In this document: piece by piece, positions 1 to 9,794 of the stretch
Layout: every line of letters begins with the position of its first letter
How positions within the stretch are numbered: position 1 is the stretch's first letter
Source: Tremella fuciformis
Taxonomy: Eukaryota > Basidiomycota > Tremellomycetes > Tremellales > Tremellaceae
Direction of reading: 5' to 3'
NCBI GenBank assembly: GCA_032768795.1
Contig: CP136496.1
Coordinates: 1,240,001-1,304,000 of the forward strand
DNA length: 64,000 bases
The notes under the pieces: model-generated
What the model was told of the DNA's origin: nothing
Database searches by the model: none
What the model saw: only the letters and a program-made list of their open reading frames with translations
Position numbers and translations under genes: made by a program

Positions 1-428
1 CGATCCCTAGACCTGAGCAGTGGCCGGGCGGATCAGAACGATGGCATGGTCGTGCAGCATGTGACGGTCAGTTTTGCCACTTTTTACTTCTGTTTACTTG
101 CTGACGGACAGACCTACGCGCCTGTCCTGGAGGCTTTCTGCAACGGCGCACGGGCCGAAGTCGGCCTCATCAACGCGGTACAGGTCCACTGTTACACCGA
201 CACACGGGTTATGAAAGCCTTCCCGCAGATCATCAAAGTCCTATACAACGCCGACTGCATTTCGGACCAGGCGATCCTGTACTGGCACAGCAAGGGCGCC
301 AAGCCGCAGGGCAAGCAGCACTTCCTCAAGGTCACCGAGCCACTCGTAAAGGCGAGTTGGCGGTCCCGCCAGGTCTAGCCACCGCTGACCAACAGTTCCT
401 TGAGGAGCAGGATTCCGACGAAGAGTAG
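1..428 (+). CDS. W2-domain protein, eIF5-mimic/BZW-like (3' end only)
   Basis: Only the C-terminal part is present; the gene enters from the left edge in frame 1. Exons fit at 1-66, 112-345 and 396-428, separated by introns of 45 nt (GTCAGT donor) and 50 nt (GTAAAG donor). The visible protein has the aromatic/acidic W2 (eIF5C) fold signature: a run like AFPQIIKVLYNADCISDQAI, then LYWHSKGAKPQGKQHFL, then a short acidic tail ending DSDEE. W2 domains of BZW/eIF5-mimic proteins bind eIF2 or eIF3 and modulate start-codon selection. eIF5 itself and eIF2B-epsilon carry the same domain, but the preceding residues (IRSLDLSS-like helix) fit BZW-type proteins better. The N-terminal part lies outside the window, so the exact paralogue is inference. 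It converges on the CobW gene with a gap of about 31 bp. Confidence 0.75.
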
Positions 429-459
429 ACGCATTCTTGTGACGGTCAGTCGCCTAGCA

Positions 460-1757
460 TCATGCATTGATATACTGCAACATTTCGTCTTTGAGGTCGT
501 CTGTAACGCCTCGTCCGATCAAAACCACTTTGCCCCGCGCTTCAGGTGTTGGTGATGATGCGGTGTACTCTTTCAGCTCGAACAGGTCCGTGACGCCTTG
601 CAACACGTACTGCCTCCCGTCGAGCAGTGGGATGAAACCTTTTGACCGAAGAATGTCGGGCGGATCAGAGCCGGAAGGCAGGCGATGATTCCATAGCAAA
701 CTCTCGAGGAATGCGTTAAGGCGGTCATACTGCTCTGACGAGAGTGGCGGAAAGGGTACGAGGACGGTCGAGATACTGCCGTGTCTACCAGGTGCTGGGT
801 GGTCATGCTCGTGCTCTTGATCCTCTTCATCCTCGTGGTCATCTTCGTGATCGTCGTTGCCTACGGGCGGCCGGTGGGTATCCGAGAATGCGTGCAGATC
901 AAACAGCTCCCGAAGGTCTATCCGACTCTTTACCGTCCTGCGTATCCTCAGTGTCGGGTTGAGCAGCCTCACCACTCCCTCCACCTCTTCTACTAGATCC
1001 GCATCGGCGATGTCAGTCTTGTTGAGCAGGATCATATCGGCGCATGCTATCTGGCTATCCCTCAGCTCCCGAGGCGGTCCAAGCAGACGATGACGATGAC
1101 TCACCGCTGACACTCCGACTCGCCCTCAGCCGCATGGGCCAGCTGCGGGAGGACGTTCTTGCAGTCCACCACGCACACTATGCCGTCCAGCACCAGATCG
1201 CCCATCTCTTCGTTGGACCAGAAGCGGCGCGCAATGGGCCCCGGGTCCGCGAGACCCGTGAGCTCGACGAGCACCCAGTCCACACCGCCCTGGATGCCCT
1301 GCACCATCTCCTCGATCGCCGCGATGCCCATGTCTTTCACCGAGCAGCACAGGCAGCCGTTCGGCAAGCTCAGGAACGACTCGGTGCGCGCCTGCGTCGC
1401 GGGGTCGTTTAGCGTCAACGCCTTCTCTGCCCGTCAGCCCGAGAGCCCTCCTTCCGACGACCGACCCGCCCTCGATGTCGGTCGAATCCCCAAAGTCGTT
1501 CATGCACACCGCTATCCGGTACCCGTGGTCGGCCGTCAGTATGTACCTGTTCTTAGCCCTTTCTCGGTCTGAGCTGACATCCAGATTGGGACGCACTCGA
1601 GCAGCGTCGACTTGCCCGCTCCCAGGTAGCCCGTCAACAGCGTCAGCGGCACCTTGCGCCGGTCGTAGGATCCAGGCGGGCTCCGTGAGGGCCCGGCGAC
1701 GGGTTCGAGGTCTGGCACATCGTCATCGTTGGCGACGGCTACGAGACTGGCCGGCAT
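460..1757 (-). CDS. CobW/ZNG1-family GTP-dependent zinc metallochaperone
   Basis: Reading leftwards, exon 1 contains the P-loop GYLGAGKSTLLE. A 50-nt intron (1547-1596) joins it to YILTADHGYRIAV and MNDFGDSTDIEGG, the usual CobW strand after the P-loop. The next exon carries the family's CxCC metal motif (GCLCC) and the ELTGLADPGP segment. After another intron comes the NKxD-type guanine motif (LLNKTD), then a His/Asp/Glu-rich stretch (HEDDHEDEEDQEHEHDH), then the CobW C-terminal domain ending near YINA. Eukaryotic relatives (CBWD/ZNG1) use GTP hydrolysis to deliver zinc to methionine aminopeptidase; that role here is inferred from family. I took the ATG at 1757. An upstream mini-exon starting near 1823 (MSEMDEP) joined by a roughly 33-nt intron is possible. 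It is divergent from the OCH1-like gene. Confidence 0.85.
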
Positions 1758-2163
1758 CAGTCCTGTCTCATACTGGCCAGGTATCAGAGGGGCTCACTCG
1801 GGCACTGGCTCGTCCATCTCGCTCATCGCTCTGAGGTAGCAGTGACAAAGAGCTTGGAGCATTGGGATTTTCCAGAAGAGCGGTGGGTTGGTGCCTGATT
1901 CACGTTGGCATTCGATTACGCCGACACGCCGTCACTCTTTCTTTATTTTCGGGTACAAACCACATCGCCACCGCAGCAGCAGCACGCAGCCACCCAACAG
2001 TACAAAGGTATTCCTCGACGAGTCGCAGCAGTTCTCATCGCATCTCCCACTCCCCCTCGCTTCGCAGCCAATCTTGCTCTTCATGTTTCGAGACCATGCC
2101 TCTCTTTGTTCAACCACATCCCTTTGGCCGTCCCACAGAACCGAGTGAGCGTCGCCAGTCAGC
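1758..2163. promoter_or_regulatory. Divergent intergenic region, CobW / OCH1-like
   Basis: About 400 bp between two divergent start codons. I see CAG-rich and pyrimidine-rich stretches but no element I can name. A possible extra 5' exon of the CobW gene may lie near 1790-1825. Confidence 0.4.
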
Positions 2164-3660
2164 ATGAGTCGGCTTTGGGGTCGCACGCCGGCTCGGGCGC
2201 TACTCTTCCTGGGCCTGCTCTGCATCGTCGTCTTCTCTCTCAGCTCCCTCGGCAGGACACGGGTGGTGTTCAGGAGTGGATCGGCTTCAGCTGGCTTCGT
2301 CGAAGCCGAAGCACTGAAAGCGACGCTATCTCTTGCGGACATTGTCGACCATGCCCGGCAGCATCTTGCCGCGGTCACCGAGGGGTACGATGTCGCCGCT
2401 GGGGATCGAGACCTGGGGCTGCAGCTGGGCAGCACGACGTGGGACGGCTACGTGGACGACCTGCGCTCGTACTACGACGAATTCTTTGCCCCCTCGGACG
2501 CCTCGCATGACCAACACGACGAGGCGCAGGGTGTGCTGGACAGTGCCGGCGGCAGCCTGCTCGACCGTATCCTCGGCCGTCTGTCACTTCTCCCTCACCC
2601 ATCTGCTCCCCTCCCAAAGTACATCTACACGACCGACCTCGACCCGCCCGAGAAGTTCCCGCAGCAGTTCCGCTCGTGGGTCGAGCTCAACCCCGACTGG
2701 TCGACCATGTTCGTCTCGGATGACGAGATTGAGGCATGGCTACATCGCAGCTTCACCAGTGGCGAGGGCGTGCTAGAGGAGATGCAGGCCTTGCACGGCA
2801 CGCTTGGCGTCGTCCGCGCAGACCTCTTCCGGTCAGTCCTCCACCGACATCTCTCGCTACCGGCTAACGACTCTATAGGTATCTTGTCCTCCTGTTGAAC
2901 GGGGGTGTGTACACAGATACCGACACCGCATGCGTCAAGCCCGTCAGCGAGTGGGCGTCCAACCCTTCCCTACTCCATTCATCGGATCCTATTTTGAATG
3001 CTATCCCGGCCCTCACGGCACTTGCCACCGCGCAGACGGGATCTTTGGAAGGCGATTCGGGTCCTGGACTGCTCGTAGCCATTGAGACGGACTCGTTGGC
3101 CACAGGCGCAGATTGGCGAGACGAGACCTTCGCCCGAGGTCTCCAAATTGTGCAGTGGACATTGATGGCCAAGCCAGACCACCCGGTCATGCTCGACGTG
3201 CTGGGCCGGGCGCTGCGCAAAGCGAAAGAGCTTAGACTGAGCGAGACGGCGCCAACGAACAAGGAGGACGCAAAGGGCATTGTGAGTGCCCTCCCTTGAT
3301 ACCGGACCACTCCTGAGAGCAGCTTGACTGGACCGGGCCTGGGGTCTTCACTGATGCGGTGCTCCGATACCTTCTTGTCAGGCATGGAGTACGGCCCGAA
3401 CAGCTCAGTCACCTGTCTGGACCGGTGAGAATAGGGGACGTCGTGTAAGTATCACTACAAGTGTCGTTGACAGCACGCTGATGTCAAGGGTCATGCCTGT
3501 TCATAGCTTCCGGGCGGATGCGTCAGAAGGCGATCAAGGAGAACATAAGGTTGTATGGCACGGGTGAGTACTCGCGCGTGGTCACGAACTTATGCCTGAC
3601 TGCGCCAGCTTTTTTGGGCGTTGGAAGTCGCCTCCTCGGTCAGAAGAAGTGAGCGAATGA
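2164..3660 (+). CDS. OCH1-like GT32 glycosyltransferase
   Basis: Five exons fit exactly in frame (2164-2831, 2879-3281, 3323-3444, 3489-3563, 3609-3660), giving 439 aa. The N-terminus is a type II Golgi anchor: short basic head, then a hydrophobic segment around residues 11-30 (ARALLFLGLLCIVVFSLSSL). The catalytic region has the GT32 order: PKYIYTTDL, the WVELNPDWS strand, RADLFRYLVLLLNGGVYTDTD containing the DXD nucleotide-sugar/Mn motif, and DWTGPGVFTDAV. The last exon ends with the WHG and GRWK residues typical of Och1-like enzymes. Och1 adds the first alpha-1,6-mannose to N-glycan outer chains. Basidiomycetes have several paralogues, so linkage and substrate cannot be read from sequence. 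The last-exon frame was chosen because it restores the GRWK motif. Confidence 0.85.
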
Positions 3661-3950
3661 GGTATGAACAAAGAGGCATAGATTCGCCAAGCATGTGTCT
3701 GCACTTCCAAAACGTCCAACACCACCATCATACATCACATCATGCATGCATTGTTGTACCGTTCGTGCTGCGCTTTGAGATCCGCCACCCAAGCAAGTGC
3801 CACCCAGCATCGCCCACCGTGGCGGGGCACCAGAGTCCGGACCCAAGCCGGTGCTCTCCGTCTCGCCACGGACACCGGACACTGCGCCTTCCATTGAGCT
3901 CGAGCGGCGATCCTTCTCGTGTCCACCTCATTACATCGCGCTCGCACGAC

Positions 3951-5362
3951 ATGTCCGAGCCCATACCCAGCACATCCCAGTCTCCCACGGACCCCGCGCC
4001 GGCACCGCCGCCGGCCAAAGCCAAGCCGCGCGCGAGGCTCGGTCCGACCGAGATTGTCGAGCTGCCCGCCACGGACTCCGAGCCGGACGACGATAGTGAT
4101 GGCGGGTCGCACGCCGGTGCAGACGGCGACGAGACGGACCAAGACTTTCTCGCTGGCTATCCGGACGACACAGAAGTGTGTCCCGGCTCACTGGTCATCT
4201 TGCGGAACAGAAGGTCAGCTGACGCGCAGGACCTCCAGCTCCAGCACTTGCGGCTGAAGACGGCCGCGCTGCCCGGTCTGTCCCTGCGCCGCTTTCCGCA
4301 CCTCCAGCGCCTTTGCCTGAGGCAGAACGACCTCTCCTCGCCCATCCCGCCAGAGGCGTTCGAGGGTCTGGCCGAGCTGGAGGAGCTTGACATGTACGAT
4401 AATCGCCTCGGACCGCGAGTTGAGGACGAAGAGCTGCGCGGGTGCCCGAATGTGACGTGAGCTGTGCAGGGCAGAGTACTCTCACTTGCCGAGTCAGCTG
4501 ACGCGCCAGATCGCTCGACCTGTCGTTCAACAATATCCGGCACGCGCCCTCGTTGCCCTCGCTGACGAAAGTGCAGACGATCTACCTCGTGCAGAACAAG
4601 ATTGGGCATGTACATCCTGGCGCGCTAGACTGGTGCCAGGGCACGATGAAGAGTATAGAGCTGGGCGGGAACCGACTGCGGGTGAGCTGGCCCACGATCC
4701 CGCCTAGGAGAGTGGCAGGCAGCTCATGTTTCAGGCAATCGAGAACCTGGACAAGCTCGTCAAGCTGGAAGAGCTGTGGCTGGGCAAGAACAAGATTCGT
4801 GTCCTCGAGGTGAGCGCACCCAGAGGCCCAGCACGAGACGTGCTGAGTGCAGAATCTTTCCACATTCAGCCGCCTGCGCGTCCTGTCGATCCAGTCGAAC
4901 CGCCTCACCAAGATTGAGGGCCTGGAGGGCCTGACCGAGCTGGAGGAGCTATACCTCTCGCACAACGGCGTGCAGAGGATCGAGGGTCTAGAGCATAACG
5001 CAAGTCAAGCTTGCCAAGTACATGCGCCCGCTGACATTCAGACCAAGCTCAAGACGCTCGACGTGGGCAACAACCAGATCTCGACGATCGAGAACATCTC
5101 GCACCTCTCCCTGCTCGAAGAATTCTGGGTGGGTCCCTCTTCGCCATGCATGCCATGCGCGGACTATGCTGATCTGCAGGCGAGCAATAACCAGATCCCG
5201 GACTTGTCGGCGCTGGACACTCAGCTCGCACCCCTGCTCAACCTTGCTACGGTCTACCTCGAAGGCAACCCGTGTCAGACCAACGACGTCAATTACCGGA
5301 GAAAGGTCATCTTGGCATTGCCACAAGTGCAGCAGGTCGACGCGACTTTTGTGAGGTCATAG
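3951..5362 (+). CDS. SDS22: SDS22, leucine-rich PP1 regulatory subunit
   Basis: After a Pro/Ala-rich and acidic N-terminus (about 70 residues) come tandem 22-residue SDS22-type leucine-rich repeats: LEELDMYDNRL, LDLSFNNIRH, LEELWLGKNKI, LRVLSIQSNRLTKIEGLEGL, LEELYLSHNGVQRIEGLE, LKTLDVGNNQISTIENI. The protein ends with the LRR cap YLEGNPCQ...YRRKVILALPQVQQVDA. Sds22 is a nuclear protein phosphatase 1 partner controlling mitotic exit and PP1 maturation. The ATG at 3951 gives the shortest sensible N-terminus; the open frame extends upstream to 3621 without support. At least six small introns lie between repeats. One of them, 4176-4229 (54 nt, GTGTGT to GCGCAG), is frame-neutral. It converges on SET1 with a 250-bp gap. 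Confidence 0.92.
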
Positions 5363-5615
5363 CCCCTGCTCTGGTACTCGAGGCAGCCCTGCTGCCTTGA
5401 ACTCCCGTTAGCGCGCGACTCTCCCCTCTGAGTCATGCGCGGGATCAGAGAAGAGGCCCTGATGCAATCTCACCATGGACACTATGACCTACTTGTGCGC
5501 CGATAGAGGTCAATGAACCACCCCACGTCTTGCCATTGCATCAACACATGCATACAAGTGAATGGCTGTTGGAATAAATATGCACCATGATGAGATGACA
5601 ACCTGAATGAAAGGT

Positions 5616-8600
5616 CTAGTTCAGCCAACCGCGACACGTTGCTGCACCGCACAAGCAGGGCACTCTGAGCGCGGGATCCGTCTCGAGCGGGAATTTGTAA
5701 TCGTACAGGATCTCCTCGCCCGGATGAAGGGTGCGCTTGGCATAAATGACGATCTGCACGTCAGGCAAGACTACCCGAGCAATGCCAGACATTGTACGCA
5801 CCTTGGACTGCCCATTGATCGAAATGATTTTGGCCGAGGCGCTTGGGTCACACGAGTGATTGATGAGCCTACTGACGCTGCCCTTGAATGTCGCGTCGCA
5901 GACCATATCGCCGTCGATACGGAAGAGGTAACTGCTCCCGATACCTTGCTTGAGGTAGCGTTGTTCGCGGATATCTGCCACCGTAGACCGGACGATCTCG
6001 CCGACATACTCGCACACCATCTCGCCCGTCTGGATGGTCTCCATAGCGTACAGACCGTATCCCTCGATAGCCGACCGGGCGAAACGCAGCTGCTTCTTCC
6101 GGATCCGGAGCTGGTTGAAGGCGAACAGATCCGACTCGGCCGTGGCAGAGGCCACTGTCTTTCGATGCGACTCCATGTCGTGCGCCAAACGTCGACCAGT
6201 GACACGGGCTGTGCGGCCAGTTGTGAGGGCGGTGGCATCTTCGTTGGCGACAGCGGCTCGATTGCGCTGAGGCAGGTAGGACGATTTCTGAATCTGTGGA
6301 ATCTTCTTCCAGCCCTGCGCTCGCCACGATCCGGAATCATGGTATAGAGGATGCCCAGTGTCCAGCTCCTCTTCGTCGTCGGAGAAATCTGGAGCAGTCG
6401 TGCCCTCGGCTGCGGCCAATGCTTGCCCGAACCAATACGCATCCTCTTCGTCCTCTATCGCATGGCTCTCAATGAGCTTGTCCACAAGCGTTGCCACCTT
6501 TTTGACTGGCTTCTTGGCTTTAACCACTTTGACTTCGGCAACTGGGATAATGGGCACCGCTTCGGGTTCGATTGTCTCGGCCTCGATGACGGGAGACGTG
6601 ATTCGCGCCTTCTTGGCAGGCCTGGACTTTGCACCAGCTCCTCGTTTCGCACCGGCTTTGATGGCTTGACTAGGTTTCTCTTCAAGGGTTGCCGGACCCG
6701 GTGTGGACTCGGGCGTAGACTCTCGCGAAGGAGGCTTTCGCACAGCTATCGCCGGGGCATCAGACACCTCTGAGTCGCTGGAATCTGAGAATTCTGGAGT
6801 CTTGATCCGCTTGATGACCTTAGGTGCTACTTTGATCTGTGGTTTCACTGGCAAGACACGGTTCTTCTTTGCGATCGTCAAGGAGCGCCACGACAAGCCG
6901 GCTTTGGCATCCACATCACCGTCCAGCTTCTTGGCCGTGGGTGGCGACTCCACGATCGTGCTGATCCGGTGACCCTGTACGGCCGTTCCATCCAGAAATT
7001 TGGCCTGACTCGCCGCCCTCTCGTTGTCGAACAAGATGTACCATCCGCGATATGTCGACAAAATCCGCGTCGGCTTGAAGGTCTGGAAGTGCTTGCCAAG
7101 ATGAGCTTCGTTCAGGTCGGTGATGGGCAACTGTTTGGCGTCGATGTGTACGTGAGGAAAGCCATTCGTATTCATTTCCTCCTTGACCGATTCAGCACGC
7201 GCCAGCTCATCCGGAGTGGGACCCGTGGGGGCACGCGGGCGACCACGGACCACCGGAGACCTTGGTCTTTGCGTGTGCGCCGGTCGATCATCATCAAAGT
7301 CGCCTTCGCGATCCGACAGGCTGCAGGTGGAGCATGAAGAGGGGTGAGATGAAGCTCGACGTGCTCGACCTCTTGATCGAGAACGCGAACGAGAGCGAGA
7401 ATGTCCACGATCTTTCCCAGGGGCGTACGAGTCCCGCAGTGGTCGGTCCTGCCGTCGAGGTGCAAACGGAGCATCCACGAATGAAGCGCTGGTCACTGGT
7501 CGGAACGGGATCCGCGGAGGGGTCGGACGACTGGGCAGTGTCTGCTTGAATGCCGACGTGAAATTTCGTGGAGCAAGAGGGATCGCTGGAGCAGGCCGGA
7601 GTCGTTGGCCTAGGGGAACCGCGAACGGCTTGGGGATGGGTCTTGACGGAAGGCCGCTCGCAGCGTCGACTCGAGGGGTTCCGGCGCCACTGGACGGGGT
7701 CGCGGGGACCACACCATGAGGGGCCGAAGGACCAGGCGTTGATGCCGGTGTTGAGACAAGTTTGGGCTTCGGTTTGTACCTCCTCTCCATCTCGTCTTTC
7801 ACTGCTTGTTTTGTCCTTAGACCCCTCCCGTCCAGCACGACTTTGATCTTCTCATCTCCTGCATGGCCTACCCGCTGTCCGTCGCACATTCGCACGACCC
7901 TGACCGCCGTGTCGTGAGGGCTGCCCTTCTGACCCGAAGCTGGGCCCTCGAAATTGATCCAGCATATCCCGAGCTGAGATCCGGATCTTTCGTCCATCTT
8001 CGCGTCCACGTCCCTTATCCGGCCGTGCATACGGAAAAACTTGGTTATCTGATCGACAGTGGTCAAGGGATGCAGTCCTGTGACCAGGACAGCGGTCGGA
8101 GGTTGAGGAGGTTTTGCCCACGTAGCATTGTCATCCCACTGGTCGTCAGTTGCCCCTCACTCAGAATGACCCTTGTACCAAAACCCACCTCATATGTGAT
8201 TCCGTGAAACGCAGGCCGGCATTTCATCGATCCTCGTCCTCGCTTGCGAACTTCATCGTCCACCTTGAGTCGAGGGTCCTCGGGCTCAATGCCTTCGCCA
8301 TCCAGCCGCTTGATGGGTTGTTCATCGGTCTGCTTCTTGTCCAGCAACATCCAATTGCCTAAGCCAGGACGGCGGTGGACACAAGCCGGCGGTTCATAAG
8401 CTGGCTCGGCGTGAGGATGCGGAGTCCGTGAAGGACTTCTGGGAGATCGAGCCCCTACTTCCAACGATGGTTGTCTAGAGCGAGAGGGACCGCTTTCACT
8501 CTCGCTCGAAGATGTGTAGCTATCTGTCGATGGGGATCTTCGGAGAGGTAAATCGCGAAAGTGAAATGCCGGAGGCGCTGGGGCTGCTGATGAAAGTTGC

Positions 8601-9400
8601 CGGGGAGGGCTTTTAGGTCGTAGGGGCGAGCTAGTCTTCTGAGGAGATAGTGCACGGGAAGACGAGGCAACGCCATTTGGTACAGCGGGAAGATGTGACT
8701 CGGACAGCCTATTTGGCGGCTTCGGGGAGCGGGGCGGAGGGGAGCTGCCGGGCATCAGTGGGGGAGGCGATGGCGGAGGGCGAGGTAACAGATTTCTGGG
8801 AGGTGAAGGTTGCTTCAGCAGAGCAGCTTTTATGCTCGGCGGCGATGGCGGTCTTGCTGGAAGACCTGAGGGTCGCCGATCCGGCAAGTCGAGGAGAGGC
8901 GACTTGGTTCTAGCTTTACCGTTTACAGAGCTATCAGCCCTGGAATTAGGGAGGGGTATAGATATCTGCGTGTGCTTGGCAAGATCGCCAGGCGGTCGCT
9001 TAACTGGCGACTTGGACCGCCGGTGCTCGCGCGACCCACCTGCCGAGGCCAATGTAGTGGATGCGGACGGAAAGCCCTCCGCCCGGGCGGTCGAAGACGA
9101 GGGCCGTGACGCGCCATTGAGCCTTGAGTTGCCAGAAGGACCAGTTGGCGGTGACCTCACGGGACGACTGCCATCACGGCTTCCGAAGAATTCACCTATA
9201 CCTGGCGGTTTGTAGGCGTGCCGTTGCGCAGGAAACGAGTGGGGATCTGGGCGCGGCCAGTGAAATGACGGCCCAGGCGCACTACGAGCAGACTCATGCT
9301 CCAGATTCCTGAGCGCTTTAGGACCCGTGGGAGGTAGCCGTACGGTGGGTGATGACGAGGATGAGGCGGACGGTCCTCGGGGAGGGTCAAAAGGGGCCAT
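5616..9400 (-). CDS. SET1: SET1 histone H3K4 methyltransferase (COMPASS catalytic subunit)
   Basis: Starts at the ATG at 9400 with a long Pro/Ser-rich disordered region (SPPTGPSG, PRPPPSPPP). A block ending GITYE is spliced by a short intron near 8120-8170 to WDDNATW and an RRM-type domain (AVLVTGLHPLTTVDQITKFFRMHGRIRDVD). RS-rich and acidic linkers follow, then an N-SET region (HPLYHDSGSWRAQGWKK). The SET domain has RFARSAIEGYGLYAME, YVGEIVR, LFRIDGDMVCDAT, RLINHSCDP and EEILYDYKFP, and the protein ends with the post-SET CxCxxxxC (CLCGAATC) and RGWLN. A 48-nt in-frame intron at 5754-5801 lies inside the SET domain. Set1 methylates H3K4 within COMPASS in the nucleus. Oddly, the NHSCDPNC-type motif reads NHSCDPSA (codons 5838-5843), losing the Asn and a zinc-ligand Cys. 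Confidence 0.93.
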
Positions 9401-9794
9401 CGCTCACACACTCGGCGATGAGTGGCGTGGGCAGCGAGCGAGCGCAATGCTCTACTGGCGCATCCAGCCCATGTCAGGAGATTCTGACGAGGCCGCTGCT
9501 CGAGAGATGTCTAGGTGGGGCGAAGGAGAAGCGAAAGAGAGAGAAGGAGAAAAGAGCAGCGCAGATAACTTGGGCGTCCTGGACGCGCGTGGCTCGGACC
9601 CTTGACTGCCGGAAAGCGGAGAGCGCCGCCTTTTCAGTCTCGACACCTTCCTCTCCACTACCATGTGCATGTCTGGTCATTGACTGTAATACATATCGGC
9701 AACGCGCGTGCAGGTGCGAGTTGCGGGGGACAGGGAAGGATATGGGAAGGGAAAAGGGGAGGGATTGAGGAGCCGCCGAAATCTATGCGTCTGC
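9401..9794. other. SET1 promoter / UFD4 3' region
   Basis: About 390 bp between the SET1 start codon and the UFD4 stop codon, both on the minus strand. It is purine-rich on the plus strand (GAGAAGCGAAAGAGAGAGAAGG around 9525-9555). I see no gene. Confidence 0.4.

Noticed and set aside
5607..6347. 246-codon plus-strand frame
   Set aside because: Antisense to the SET domain of SET1, which is certain on the minus strand.
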